Shown here: one piece after another, positions 27,132 through 37,094 of the stretch | Layout: each line of letters begins with the position of its first letter | Position numbering within the stretch: position 1 is the stretch's first letter | Assembly (NCBI GenBank): GCA_900757185.1 | Contig: CAAEMX010000060.1 | Location: forward strand, 76,544-140,543 | Length of the DNA stretch: 64,000 nt | Direction of reading: 5' to 3' | Source: an uncultured Collinsella sp. | GTDB taxonomy: Bacteria > Actinomycetota > Coriobacteriia > Coriobacteriales > Coriobacteriaceae | Made by a program: the position numbers and the translations under genes | Notes under the pieces: model-generated | Told to the model about the DNA's origin: nothing | The model's input: only the letters and a program-made list of their open reading frames with translations | Databases searched by the model: none

Positions 27132-28352
27132 GTGGGTAACCACTTCCGTACCTCCGGTGCGGGCGATGATGCCCCCAAGACGCAGACGGGCGTCCAGGGC
27201 AGTCGTTTCGCCACTCCGGATTCAGAGGGCCAGCCTGTTGCTCAGGCCCCCGCTCAGCCGGCAGATCAGGCACAGCCGGCATCCGATCCCTTTGCCTACA
27301 ATCCCACCAGCGATGTCGCGCTTTCCGGCACGGCGGGTTTTGAGCCCGTTCAGGCCGTGACCGCTCGCGTGGAGCAGCCTCAGGCTGGCGCCGCCACGCC
27401 GCAGCCTACCATGGCCGGCATTCCCGACCCCATGGCCCCCGCGACGCCGGTTCCTCAGCCTGCGCAGTCCGGTCTCTTTGCCGCTATTCCCGATCCCACG
27501 CAGCCTGCTGCCCCGGTGGTCGAGAGCGATCAGGCCGCCGAGGTCGCAAGCCTCGATAACGCGCTCAACAACCCCGATTTTACGTCGGTGTTTGCGCCCA
27601 TCGATCCGCAAGCCAGCCGCAAGAAGATGGCCAAGCAGGCCGGTGTCGAGCCCGTCATCCTTATGGAGCATGTCACCAAGATCTATCCGGCACAGCCCAA
27701 CAAGCCTGCACTCGACGACATCAACATCGAGATCTATCCGGGCGAGTTCGTCTTCCTGGTCGGTCATTCCGGCTCGGGTAAGACCACGCTGCTGTCGACG
27801 CTCAACCGCGACGTCAAGCCGACGAGCGGCCGCATCTTGGTTGCCGGTCAGGACCTCATGAAGATCAAGAACCGCAAGGTTCCGTTCCTGCGCCGCCAGA
27901 TTGGCGCCGTGTTCCAGGACTTTAAGCTTCTGCCGCAAAAGACCGCCTACGAAAACGTGGCGTTTGCCCTGCAGTGCATCGGCAAGCCCAAGGGCGTTAT
28001 TCGCAGCCAGGTGCCGGAGGTGCTGCGTCTGGTCGGTCTGGCCGATCAGATGGACTCGCTGCCCGACCAGCTTTCCGGTGGCGAGCAGCAGCGCGTCGCC
28101 GTCGCCCGCGCTATGGTCAACCGTCCGCCGCTGCTGATCTGCGACGAGCCCACGGGTAACCTCGACCCGGCGATCTCGCTGGGCATCATGAAGCTGCTCG
28201 AGCGTATTAACCGCACCGGCACCACCGTGATCGTCGCCACGCACGACCGCGAGATGGTCGATAGCATGCACCGTCGCGTGATCGCCCTCGAGGGCGGCCA
28301 CGTTATCCGCGACCAGGAGAGGGGAGGTTACGGCAACTATGGCACCAACTAA
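27132..28352 (+). CDS. ftsE: Cell-division ATPase FtsE with long N-terminal extension
   Basis: ATPase of the FtsEX complex, which couples cytoplasmic ATP hydrolysis to activation of cell-wall hydrolases at the septum. The last ~230 residues are a complete FtsE: Walker A GHSGSGKTT near 211, the Q-loop in GAVFQDFKLL, signature LSGGEQQR, Walker B LLICDEPTGNLDP and the switch ATHD. The first ~170 residues are Pro/Ala/Gln-rich and look disordered; standard FtsE has about 225 residues in total. The start is GTG 27132 with AAGGAG five bases before it. It overlaps ftsX by 14 bases. Confidence 0.94.
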   Translation: MGNHFRTSGAGDDAPKTQTGVQGSRFATPDSEGQPVAQAPAQPADQAQPASDPFAYNPTSDVALSGTAGFEPVQAVTARVEQPQAGAATPQPTMAGIPDPMAPATPVPQPAQSGLFAAIPDPTQPAAPVVESDQAAEVASLDNALNNPDFTSVFAPIDPQASRKKMAKQAGVEPVILMEHVTKIYPAQPNKPALDDINIEIYPGEFVFLVGHSGSGKTTLLSTLNRDVKPTSGRILVAGQDLMKIKNRKVPFLRRQIGAVFQDFKLLPQKTAYENVAFALQCIGKPKGVIRSQVPEVLRLVGLADQMDSLPDQLSGGEQQRVAVARAMVNRPPLLICDEPTGNLDPAISLGIMKLLERINRTGTTVIVATHDREMVDSMHRRVIALEGGHVIRDQERGGYGNYGTN

Positions 28353-29259
28353 CGTGGGCTACTCCTTCAAAGAGGCAATCAGTCACTTCTTCCGTAACTG
28401 GACTACCTCGCTCGGCGCCGTCATCACGATCTTCCTTTCGCTGTTTATCATCGGCCTGTTCATCATGGGCTCCGCGATGCTGAACTCCGTGATCGGCACC
28501 GTCGAGGATCAGGTTGTCATCAACGCGTTCATTAGCGATGACGCCGATCAGGCCGATGTTCAGGCTTTTGAGGCCGAGCTTAAGACGTGGAATAACGTCA
28601 AGTCCGTGACCTATAAGGACAAGGACGACGCGCTGGCCGAGTATACGAGCAAGATGTCGGGCAACGCCGACGCCACCATGAGCGCGCTCGATGGCCAGAA
28701 CCCGCTGCCGGCTTCGTTTGCAATTGAGATGGACGATCCGTCCAAGGTCGAGAGCACGGCCCAGAAGCTCAAGAAGAACGCCGACTTCCAGAAGATCGCG
28801 GATGACGGCGACGTCAACGCGAGCGTGCTGTACGGCCAGGAGGAAGTGAGCCGCCTGTTCCAGGTGACCAACTACATCCGCATCGCCGCCGTGGTGCTCG
28901 TTGGCCTTTTGACCTTTATCGCATTCATCTTCATCAACAACACGATTCGCCTGTCCATCACGGCGCGTCGTCGTGAGATTGCGATTATGCGTCTGGTCGG
29001 CGCCAGCAACGGCTTCATTCGCGGCCCGTTTATCACCGAGGGCGTACTGCAGGCCATTTTGGGCTCGCTGCTTTCCATCGGCGTTCTGGAGCTGCTGCGC
29101 AATCTGATGATTCCGCGTTTGCAGGAGAGCATCGGCTGGATGTCGTTTGCCCTGCCGATGCAGTACTACCTGGTGACCTATGCTGCGCTGATTCTGGTCG
29201 GCGTGATTATCGGTCTCTTTGGTTCTGCCATCGCCATGCGCCGCTACCTGCGCGTGTAG
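28339..29259 (+). CDS. ftsX: Cell-division permease-like protein FtsX
   Basis: Membrane partner of FtsE, 306 residues. The N-terminal membrane segment is near residues 22-45, an extracytoplasmic domain of ~125 residues follows (it binds hydrolases or their partners in other species), and three further segments lie near 180-205, 230-255 and 275-300. The coupling region TARRREIAIMRLVGASNGFIRGPF is typical of FtsX. It starts inside the end of ftsE, so translation is coupled. AGAGGGGAGG lies upstream of the ATG. Confidence 0.95.
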   Translation: MAPTNVGYSFKEAISHFFRNWTTSLGAVITIFLSLFIIGLFIMGSAMLNSVIGTVEDQVVINAFISDDADQADVQAFEAELKTWNNVKSVTYKDKDDALAEYTSKMSGNADATMSALDGQNPLPASFAIEMDDPSKVESTAQKLKKNADFQKIADDGDVNASVLYGQEEVSRLFQVTNYIRIAAVVLVGLLTFIAFIFINNTIRLSITARRREIAIMRLVGASNGFIRGPFITEGVLQAILGSLLSIGVLELLRNLMIPRLQESIGWMSFALPMQYYLVTYAALILVGVIIGLFGSAIAMRRYLRV

Positions 29260-29284
29260 GCATGCCTGGAATTCATCCCTTCCA

Positions 29285-29317
29285 ACGGGTCGTCTCTTGC
29301 GGGGCGGCCCGTTTTTT
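29285..29317 (+). terminator. ftsEX terminator
   Basis: A stem of about ten pairs including two G-T (ACGGGTCGTC against GGCGGCCCGT region), then TTTTTT. Confidence 0.8.
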
Positions 29318-29394
29318 GATCCCTAGGGGACGGCAGGAAAACGGATCATTTGGGTAGACTCTTTGGAGTTCGCAATCGATAGTTAGGAGGCGCC

Positions 29395-31530
29395 ATGGGG
29401 CGCAATAACAAGCATAAGCGTGGAGCTCGCAATAAGCGCGGGCCGGTGCGCAGCGAACGCCGTCCGAGCCTGACCGGGCGCGTGCAGCTCCATGAGCATA
29501 GCGCCTACGTTGTAACCGAAAACGGCGACTACAAGGTCATGGGCCGCGGTAAGCGCGAGATCATGGATGGCGATACCGTAGCCGTGAGCATTAAGAACAG
29601 CCCGCACGGTGAGCGGCGCGCCGTGATCGAAGGCGTGGTTGAGCGCGCAGCCATAAGCGTGGTGGGTACGTACCAGACCGCTGGTCCGCTCGGTGTGATC
29701 GAGCCGCTCGATTCGCGCCTGAAGGCCGACTTCTTCATTCTGCCCGAGGATACCTCGGCGGATCGTCTGGGCGTTCACCCGGGTGATGCCGTTGTCGCGC
29801 GCATTTTGACCTACCCGACGCGCCTGGAATCGGGCACCGTGACGATCGAACGCCGCATTGGCGGAGATGACGCGCCCGATTTGGGCGTTCAATACGTGAT
29901 GGCGCGTTACGGCTATACCGATAGCTATCCCGAGGCCGCGCTGGACGAGGCCGAGGGGCTTTCGCTCGATGTGTCCGCGGCGCTTAAGGACCCGCTCCGC
30001 CGCGATCTGCGCGACCGCTTTGTTATCACGATCGACCCGGTCGACGCGCGCGACTTTGACGATGCCATTTCGCTTGAGCGCACGCCCGAGGGTGGCTACA
30101 AGCTGGGTGTGCATATCGCTGACGTTTCTCACTATGTGGCTTGGGACGGGCATATCGATCTTGAGGCTCGCCATCGTACGACATCGGTGTATCTGGCCGA
30201 TCGCGTGCTTCCCATGCTGCCCGAACGCCTGTCCTGTGACCTGTGTTCGCTTCGCCCTGACGAGGACCGTCTTGCGTTTACCGTTGACATTGAACTCGAT
30301 GCGCAGGGTCGCGTGCGGCATTACGATCCGTACCCCAGCGTGATTCGCTCGCGTGTGCGTATGGACTATGACGGCGCCGAGGCGCTGCTGGTGCGTGCCG
30401 GCGCGGTGGAGTATGGGGTGCTGGAGGGTGCGGCCGAGGATGTTGCGGCTGCTGAGGCCTCGCGCGAGGAGGCGCTTGAGCGCGGTCTTGCGTGCGAGGA
30501 AACTGCTCGCGGCTATAACGTCGACCTCGGCGATTTTCTTGTCGCCGCCAACGAACTCGCCGAACTTCGCCGTCGTATTCGTCGTGCCCGCGGCTCAGTC
30601 GATTTTGACACGGCCGAGATTCGCGCTCTATTGGATGAGGACGGAGTACCCGTGCAGATTGTGGCGCGCGAGCGTTCGTGTGCCACGTCGCTTATCGAGG
30701 AAGCCATGCTGCTCGCCAACGAGTGCGTTGCAGAGTGGCTGGCAGACCGTGATATCGAGGCCTGCTATCGCGTGCATGAGGATCCGAGCCCCGATAGCCT
30801 GCACGGTGCCGCCGTTGCGCTGGCGCAGCTGGGCATCATCGACGATCGCCGTGCTGCCGGTATCGCCCTGGGGAGTCCCGATGAGCTACAGGCTGCAGTT
30901 GATGCTGCCGCCGGTACGGCCAACGCACCGCTCGTCAACACGCTGCTTCTGCGCAGCATGCAGCGCGCACTGTACAAGCCGCGCAACGAGGGCCACTTTG
31001 CGCTCGCCGCGCCGTGCTACTGTCACTTTACGAGTCCCATCCGTCGCTACCCCGATCTGGTGGTGCACCGCGTGCTCAAACTGCAGTTGGCCTATGAGCA
31101 GCTCGGCGGCAAGGACGCCCTGGTCCGTACACCGCGGCTGATCGGCAAGGGGCGCGAGTCGCTGCCGCGCATTCTGCCGCAGATCTGCCGCGCATGCAGC
31201 GATGCCGAGCGCGCGGCAGATGCCGCTAGCCATGCGACGCAAAAGATCAAGATTGCCCAGTACTATGAGGATCGCCTGGGCGAGCGCTATGCCGGAACGG
31301 TCTCATGGGTCAGCAGCATGGGCCTCTTTGTGCGCTTGGACCTGACGCAGGTCGAAGGCTTGGTTTCGATCAAGAGCCTGGGCAACGAGTGGTTCGAGTT
31401 CGACGAGGATGCGCTCACGCTCACAGGTGCCGACACGGGGACTCGCTATGAACTGGGTCAGCGCGTGATTATCGAGGTCTCGCGCGTCAATACCACGCGT
31501 GGGCACTTGGACTTTAAGCTTATCCATTAG
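29395..31530 (+). CDS. rnr: Ribonuclease R
   Basis: 3'-5' exoribonuclease that degrades structured RNA and, with SmpB-tmRNA, faulty messages. The 711-residue protein begins with a basic tail (RNNKHKRGARNKRG), then two cold-shock-like domains, the RNB catalytic domain with TIDPVDARDFDDAI (the metal-binding Asp cluster), and TSPIRRYPDLVVHR. It ends in an S1 domain (YAGTVSWVSSMGLFVRL). smpB lies 8 kb away rather than next to it, as it often does elsewhere. GTTAGGAGG precedes the ATG. Confidence 0.95.
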   Translation: MGRNNKHKRGARNKRGPVRSERRPSLTGRVQLHEHSAYVVTENGDYKVMGRGKREIMDGDTVAVSIKNSPHGERRAVIEGVVERAAISVVGTYQTAGPLGVIEPLDSRLKADFFILPEDTSADRLGVHPGDAVVARILTYPTRLESGTVTIERRIGGDDAPDLGVQYVMARYGYTDSYPEAALDEAEGLSLDVSAALKDPLRRDLRDRFVITIDPVDARDFDDAISLERTPEGGYKLGVHIADVSHYVAWDGHIDLEARHRTTSVYLADRVLPMLPERLSCDLCSLRPDEDRLAFTVDIELDAQGRVRHYDPYPSVIRSRVRMDYDGAEALLVRAGAVEYGVLEGAAEDVAAAEASREEALERGLACEETARGYNVDLGDFLVAANELAELRRRIRRARGSVDFDTAEIRALLDEDGVPVQIVARERSCATSLIEEAMLLANECVAEWLADRDIEACYRVHEDPSPDSLHGAAVALAQLGIIDDRRAAGIALGSPDELQAAVDAAAGTANAPLVNTLLLRSMQRALYKPRNEGHFALAAPCYCHFTSPIRRYPDLVVHRVLKLQLAYEQLGGKDALVRTPRLIGKGRESLPRILPQICRACSDAERAADAASHATQKIKIAQYYEDRLGERYAGTVSWVSSMGLFVRLDLTQVEGLVSIKSLGNEWFEFDEDALTLTGADTGTRYELGQRVIIEVSRVNTTRGHLDFKLIH

Positions 31531-31555
31531 CCAAATCTCGACTCATGGCGGGAGA

Positions 31556-31587
31556 GCGGAGGGCGGTCTTTCGGGGCCGCCCTCCGC
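31556..31587 (+). terminator. rnr downstream hairpin
   Basis: GCGGAGGGCGG/CCGCCCTCCGC, eleven perfect pairs, then ATTT. The T-run is weak. Confidence 0.65.
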
Positions 31588-31650
31588 ATTTGGATCATGG
31601 CTACCTTGCCGTCTGCTCGGCCGCCCGCTTACCTGCTATTCGAGAGGTAA

Positions 31651-31687
31651 AACCTACCAAAATAAACCTGTCCCTTTTTGGCAGGTT
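31651..31687 (-). repeat. GGGACAGGTT stem-loop before the serine recombinase, copy 7
   Basis: AACCTACCAAAA/TTTTGGCAGGTT, 11 of 12 paired. The loop and left arm match the 19557 copy almost base for base. Confidence 0.65.
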
Positions 31688-31707
31688 TACAAGAAAGCGG
31701 GGATGAG

Positions 31708-32313
31708 ATGGCGACGGTGTATGGTTATGCGCGGGTGAGTTCGCGCGATCAGAATCTTAATCGGCAGCTGGATGCGCTGGGCGCCTATGGCGTGGGCTCG
31801 GCGAATATTTATGCCGACCATGCGAGCGGCAAGGACTTCGATCGACCGCGCTATCGCGAGCTGCTGCACGTCCTGGGAGACGGGGACGTGCTGGTGGTGC
31901 TTTCTATCGACCGACTTGGTCGTAATTACTCCGAGATTCTTGAGGAATGGCGTCGCATTACCAAGGAGCTCGGGGTTGCCATTGTGGTGTTGGACATGCC
32001 ATTGCTTGACACGCGCGCCAGGGCAAGCGGCACGCCGGATGTGACTAATACCCTGATTGCCGATATTGTGCTGCAACTGCTGAGCTACGTGGCGCAGGTG
32101 GAGCGCGAGAATATCCATCGGCGCCAAGCGGAGGGAATTGCAGCGGCGCGGGCGCGAGGGGTCCGTTTCGGTCGACCTCGCAAGCCGTGCCCTCCTCAGT
32201 TTGATCTGGTACGCGATAGCTATGAGGCGGGCAGTATTACCCGCAGCCAGGCAGCAAAGTGCCTGGGCGTGTGCGTGGGGACGTTCGATCGCTGGATGCG
32301 CGAGGCGGGGTAG
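31708..32313 (+). CDS. Serine recombinase, resolvase/invertase family
   Basis: 201-residue small serine recombinase that cuts and rejoins DNA at short inverted sites. The nucleophile Ser is in YGYARVSSRDQ (residue 11), followed by RPRYRELLHVL, the catalytic Arg region IDRLGRNYSEI and the long E-helix (VERENIHRRQAEGIAAAR). The C-terminal helix-turn-helix is ITRSQAAKCLGVCVGTFDRW. Length fits invertases and transposon resolvases. ATG 31708 is chosen; the frame extends upstream into a stem-loop. No transposase accompanies it, so this is not a complete transposon. A 12-2-12 palindrome 40 bp downstream is the likely recombination site. Confidence 0.92.
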   Translation: MATVYGYARVSSRDQNLNRQLDALGAYGVGSANIYADHASGKDFDRPRYRELLHVLGDGDVLVVLSIDRLGRNYSEILEEWRRITKELGVAIVVLDMPLLDTRARASGTPDVTNTLIADIVLQLLSYVAQVERENIHRRQAEGIAAARARGVRFGRPRKPCPPQFDLVRDSYEAGSITRSQAAKCLGVCVGTFDRWMREAG

Positions 32314-32352
32314 GGGTTTGCGGCACGTCCGATTGGCGCCCACGCGAGGCGG

Positions 32353-32378
32353 TATCGGTAACAGCCCTGTTACCGATA
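32353..32378. repeat. 26-bp palindrome with 2-bp centre, candidate recombination site
   Basis: TATCGGTAACAG, CC, CTGTTACCGATA: perfect 12-bp arms around a dinucleotide, the exact layout of invertase crossover sites such as hix and gix. It lies 40 bp after the recombinase stop and about 180 bp before the murR start, so an operator role is the alternative. Confidence 0.55.
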
Positions 32379-32435
32379 ATGCGACCTCGTTGAATTATTT
32401 TGTGTCGTGCGTATTTCCGAGCGGTCGGATTTGAG

Positions 32436-32462
32436 GGGCGAGCGGTAGAACGCTCGCCCTTT
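32436..32462 (+). terminator. Hairpin with short T-run upstream of murR
   Basis: GGGCGAGCG/CGCTCGCCC, nine perfect pairs, then TTT. It could end recombinase transcripts. Confidence 0.6.
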
Positions 32463-32474
32463 GTGCGCCACGAT

Positions 32475-32491
32475 GCGGCACAATGTACCGC
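32475..32491. promoter_or_regulatory. Candidate MurR operator
   Basis: GCGGCACAATGTACCGC is a 17-bp near-palindrome with one mismatched pair and an odd centre, 68 bp before the murR start. Assignment to MurR is by position only. Confidence 0.3.
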
Positions 32492-32558
32492 AAAAGCTGT
32501 TTGTATCCGGTACGAATCGTTCGTTGGTCTTTAATTCTTCTCAACGGAGGTGTTTGAG

Positions 32559-33410
32559 ATGGCAAACGGATTGCTTTTGCGGCTTCGCGAGCGTGAGCTC
32601 AGCGCGAGCCCGGCGGAACGCAATGTCATCGCATATGTAAGCGCTCATCCGCACGAGGTGGTCGGGCTGTCCGTCCGCGGTCTTGCCGATGTCACGTTCT
32701 CCTCGCCCTCGAGCATTTTGCGCTTTTGCAAGCGTTTGGGTTTTGCGGGCTACAAGGAGTTCCAGCGCGAACTGATTGCCGAGCTGGCGCTCTTAGGTGA
32801 CAAGAAAGACGTAGCCCTCGAGGACATCTCCATGGATGACAGCGTCGAACGTATCGTGGGGAAGGTGATGAAAAGCAACGTGCGCACGATCGAGGCGACG
32901 GCACGAACGCTCGATTACACCGTCTTGGAGCGATGCGCGGCCCGTCTTAAGCGAGCACGCGCGGTCAATCTGTTCGGTATTGGTGCCTCCCGTTTGGTTG
33001 CGCACGATCTGGCGCAAAAGCTCATGCGTGTCGACAAAGAGTGCCATCTGTACGACGACTGGCATGATCAGCTCTTATGTGCCAAGAACATGCATGAGGG
33101 CGATATGGCAATCGCCTTTAGCTACTCGGGCTTGACGCAAGAGGTGCTGGACTGCACCGCCGAGGCTCAACGTCACAACTGTCCCGTTGTGGCCGTTACC
33201 AAAGTAGATGGATCATCTAAGCTTGCCACCATGGCCGATGCCGTGCTCGGCGTCGCTGCGAGTGAACCCTTGGTCCGTAGCGGTGCCATGGCTTCGCGTA
33301 TGGCCCAGCTTATGGTTGTCGATGCCCTGTACGCTGCTTACGTTGCCAGCGACTACGAACGGGCGACGCATGTCATTAAGCAAAACTACATCGAGAAACA
33401 GGAAAGATGA
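32559..33410 (+). CDS. murR: RpiR-family regulator with SIS domain, MurR-like
   Basis: Transcriptional regulator that most likely senses MurNAc 6-phosphate and controls the following genes. The N-terminal RpiR helix-turn-helix (SVRGLADVTFSSPSSILRFC) covers about residues 35-75 and the C-terminal SIS sugar-phosphate-binding domain includes VNLFGIGASRLVAHDLAQK and IAFSYSGLTQEV. 283 residues is normal. ATG 32559 follows GGAGG at eight bases; GTG 32550 overlaps that site. It is the first gene of the murR-murQ-murP-mupG cluster, 10 bp before murQ, so the regulator is cotranscribed with its targets. Whether it represses or activates cannot be read from sequence. Confidence 0.85.
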   Translation: MANGLLLRLRERELSASPAERNVIAYVSAHPHEVVGLSVRGLADVTFSSPSSILRFCKRLGFAGYKEFQRELIAELALLGDKKDVALEDISMDDSVERIVGKVMKSNVRTIEATARTLDYTVLERCAARLKRARAVNLFGIGASRLVAHDLAQKLMRVDKECHLYDDWHDQLLCAKNMHEGDMAIAFSYSGLTQEVLDCTAEAQRHNCPVVAVTKVDGSSKLATMADAVLGVAASEPLVRSGAMASRMAQLMVVDALYAAYVASDYERATHVIKQNYIEKQER

Positions 33411-33420
33411 GGTGAATGAA

Positions 33421-34344
<924 letters not shown>

Positions 34345-34401
34345 GTGCGCGGCGTGAGCTGATATGACATCCAGACGAGATACCCAATACAAGGAGGAGT
34401 T

Positions 34402-35832
34402 ATGACGAACAAAGAGCTGGCTCAAAAGCTGCTGGACCTTTTGGGCGGTAAAGACAACGTGCTCGCAAACGCGGCGTGCATGACGCGCCTGCGCGTGACC
34501 GTCAAAGACACGGGCAGCGTCGACACGGAGGGTATTGAGGCACTCGACGGCGTGATGGGCTTGGTCGAGGACGACACGATGCAGATCGTGCTGGGTCCGG
34601 GCAAGGTGAATAAGGTGCTCGAGGAGTTCTCCAAGCTCACCGGCCTTGCGAAAGGCGTTGCCGACGAGAGCGTGGTTGACGCTGCGGCCACAAACAAGGC
34701 CGCGCAGAAGGCAAAGTACGAGTCCAAGCCGGTTCAGGCCTTCCTCAAGAAGATTTCCAATGTCTTCGTCGCCCTGCTTCCCGGCATCATTGCGGCTGGC
34801 CTCATCAACGGTATCTGCAACGTCATTAACGTCTCGACGGCAGGCGCGCTTGCAGGCGAGTGGTGGTACCAGGGCATTCGTTCCATGGGCTGGGCCCTGT
34901 TTGCCTATCTACCCATCTTGGTGGGCTATAACGCGGCACGTGAGTTTGGCGGCTCCGCTGCGCTGGGCGGCATCGCCGGCATGATGTGTATCGCCAACAG
35001 TGCCATGCCCCTGCTTGCGCCTGGCGCGGCTGATCCTGCTACTGCCATTCTGCTGCCGCTCACCAATGCGCAGTACAACCCCGCAGCGGGCGGCATGATC
35101 GCGGCTCTTATCGCTGGCGCATTTTTTGCCTGGATGGAGCGTCAGATTCGCAAGGTTATGCCCAACGCACTCGACACGTTCTTGTCCCCGCTGCTGGTGC
35201 TCATCATCGGCGCCTTTGCTCTGATGCTCGTCATCCAGCCGGTTGGCGCATGGCTGACGACTGCCATCTTTAGCGTTTTGACCTTTATCTTCGAGAAGCT
35301 GGGCGTCCTGGGCGGCTATATCCTGTCGGCAGGCTTCTTGCCGCTGGTTTCCGTCGGCCTGCATCAGGCGCTCACGCCGATCCACGCTATGCTCAACGAT
35401 CCCGACGGTGCTACCAAGGGTATCAATTACCTGCTTCCCATCCTTATGATGGCTGGCGGCGGCCAGGTCGGTGCCGGTCTGGCGCTGTACTTTAAGACCA
35501 AGAACGCCAAGCTCAAGAAGTACGTCGCAGAGTCCATTCCCGTTGGAATCCTGGGTGTGGGCGAGCCTCTGATGTATGCCGTTACGCTGCCGCTCGTTCG
35601 TCCGTTTGTGACGGCCTGCCTGGGTGCCGGATTTGGCGGCGCGCTCGCGGCGCTGCTTCACATCGGCACGGTTTCTCAGGGCGTTTCCGGTCTGTTTGGC
35701 CTGCTGATCGTCGTTCCTGGCCAGCAGCTCGGCTACGTTGCCGCTATGCTGCTTGCCTATGCCGCCGGCTTTGTCCTGACGTGGTTCTTTGGCGTCGACG
35801 AGCAGAAGATCAATGAGTTCTTTGGCGAGTAG
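34402..35832 (+). CDS. murP: PTS IIBC component, probable MurNAc/MurNAc-GlcNAc transporter
   Basis: Phosphotransferase permease that imports and phosphorylates its sugar. The N-terminal IIB domain carries the phosphorylated Cys26 in NAACMTRLRV; after a linker (~75-110) comes the IIC membrane domain with about ten segments, including GLHQALTPIHAM and VGEPLMYAVTLPL which are typical of the glucose/MurNAc group. No IIA domain is attached, as in known MurP, so a IIA from elsewhere must supply the phosphate. Its place between murQ and mupG makes MurNAc-containing sugars the probable substrate; sequence alone would also allow other amino sugars. AAGGAGG precedes the ATG. Confidence 0.88.
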   Translation: MTNKELAQKLLDLLGGKDNVLANAACMTRLRVTVKDTGSVDTEGIEALDGVMGLVEDDTMQIVLGPGKVNKVLEEFSKLTGLAKGVADESVVDAAATNKAAQKAKYESKPVQAFLKKISNVFVALLPGIIAAGLINGICNVINVSTAGALAGEWWYQGIRSMGWALFAYLPILVGYNAAREFGGSAALGGIAGMMCIANSAMPLLAPGAADPATAILLPLTNAQYNPAAGGMIAALIAGAFFAWMERQIRKVMPNALDTFLSPLLVLIIGAFALMLVIQPVGAWLTTAIFSVLTFIFEKLGVLGGYILSAGFLPLVSVGLHQALTPIHAMLNDPDGATKGINYLLPILMMAGGGQVGAGLALYFKTKNAKLKKYVAESIPVGILGVGEPLMYAVTLPLVRPFVTACLGAGFGGALAALLHIGTVSQGVSGLFGLLIVVPGQQLGYVAAMLLAYAAGFVLTWFFGVDEQKINEFFGE

Positions 35833-35899
35833 TTTGATATCGTGAGCCGTGTTGCTCGGGGTTCGCGGCGCGCGGCAGATTTCTTGATGCTATGGTTGT

Positions 35900-35933
35900 G
35901 CCGGCGGGGCTAACTGCTCCGCCGGCCTTTTTT
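35900..35933 (+). terminator. Intrinsic terminator abutting the mupG ribosome-binding site
   Basis: GCCGGCGG/CCGCCGGC, eight perfect pairs, then C and TTTTTT to 35933. AAAGGAG of mupG starts at 35934. It may uncouple mupG expression from the upstream genes. Confidence 0.75.
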
Positions 35934-35949
35934 AAAGGAGCGTTGTAGC

Positions 35950-37002
35950 GTGAAAACGGGTATTTCGATTTATCTTTCCAGCCCTTTGCAGGATATTGAG
36001 CGGACGATTGAGCGTGGTGCCGCGGCGGGTGCGCGCTACGCGTTCACCTCACTGCATATTCCCGAGGATGGGGGAGCGGCGTATGCCGATAAGGTCCGTC
36101 ATGTGCTGTCGCTGCTCTCCGCCCGCGGCATTGCGCTCATTGCCGATGTGGGGCCTCGCACGTGCGAGTTGCTCGGGCTTGAGCGCATCGAGGACCTGCG
36201 CGATCTGGGGTTGGAATACCTTCGTTTGGACTATGGCTTTAGCGCCCAACGGGTCGCGGAGCTGTCCGGTGTATTTCGCATAGTGGTCAATGCATCGACG
36301 GTGAGTTCTGATGAAATCGCATCGTGGCGTGAGGCCGGTGCCGATGTGACTCGTTTTGCCGCCTGCCACAATTTTTACCCCAAGCCTTATACCGGTTTAG
36401 CTCTGGAGGACATTGCTCGGGTGAATCTTCGTCTTGCGGCGCTTGGATTCGAAATCATGGCTTTTGTGCCGGGTGATGCCAACGTTCGCGGGCCGGTATT
36501 CGAGGGACTGCCGACGGTCGAGGCGCAGCGCGGCCGCGCGTCAAAGGTTGCCCTCAACATGCTTGAGCTTGCACATGGCGCCGATTGCGACATTGTGTTG
36601 GTCGGCGACCCCGATCTTTCCGATGCGGGCTGGACGCAGTTTGCTCATGTTTCCGCCGGATACGTGGACCTGCAATGCGAGCTTGAGCCCGGTTATGCCT
36701 ATGTACGTGGGCAGATTCATCACGACCGACCCGATTCGAGCACCCTCATCTTTAGGTCTCAGGAGTCGCGTACGACGCTTAAGCCGGATTCCGTGCCGAT
36801 GGATGCCGGTGCCGGCCTGTCACGAAAGACGGGGTCGATCGCTGTGAGCAATAGCGGCTATGGGCGCTACGAAGGCGAGCTTGAGATTGCGCGGGTCGAT
36901 CTTCCCGGTGACGAGCGCATGAACGTTGCGGGTCATATCACGCCCGAGGCAATGGAGCTGCTGCCGTTCATCAAACGCGGATTCGGGGTACGGTTCGTTT
37001 AG
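35950..37002 (+). CDS. mupG: MupG-like 6-phospho-N-acetylmuramidase (DUF871)
   Basis: Predicted to hydrolyse MurNAc 6-phosphate-GlcNAc inside the cell, giving MurNAc 6-phosphate for MurQ. The 350-residue protein has the DUF871 layout: a TIM-barrel (TGISIYLSS at the start, LRLDYGFS, NASTVSSDEI, CHNFYPKPYTGL, GDANVRGPVFEGLPTVE) over about 240 residues and a cyclophilin-like C-terminal domain. MupG of Staphylococcus is encoded with murQ, murP and murR; the same set is here. The start is GTG 35950 nine bases after AAAGGAG. The substrate is inferred from this gene set. Confidence 0.88.
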   Translation: MKTGISIYLSSPLQDIERTIERGAAAGARYAFTSLHIPEDGGAAYADKVRHVLSLLSARGIALIADVGPRTCELLGLERIEDLRDLGLEYLRLDYGFSAQRVAELSGVFRIVVNASTVSSDEIASWREAGADVTRFAACHNFYPKPYTGLALEDIARVNLRLAALGFEIMAFVPGDANVRGPVFEGLPTVEAQRGRASKVALNMLELAHGADCDIVLVGDPDLSDAGWTQFAHVSAGYVDLQCELEPGYAYVRGQIHHDRPDSSTLIFRSQESRTTLKPDSVPMDAGAGLSRKTGSIAVSNSGYGRYEGELEIARVDLPGDERMNVAGHITPEAMELLPFIKRGFGVRFV

Positions 37003-37094
37003 CGTGTGACCCGTGGGCTACAATTGGCCCATCATGCGAAGGCGCCTCGTGTGGCGTGTGCCTGCGTTGGCCGATCTATATTCGGAGGATTTCC

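Noticed and set aside
26802..27282. Overlapping open frames on both strands around the 128-nt hairpin
   Set aside because: They arise because an inverted repeat is open in both directions; no ribosome-binding sites or family similarity.
31708..32313. Complete transposon around the serine recombinase
   Set aside because: No transposase, no flanking inverted repeats and intact core genes on both sides.
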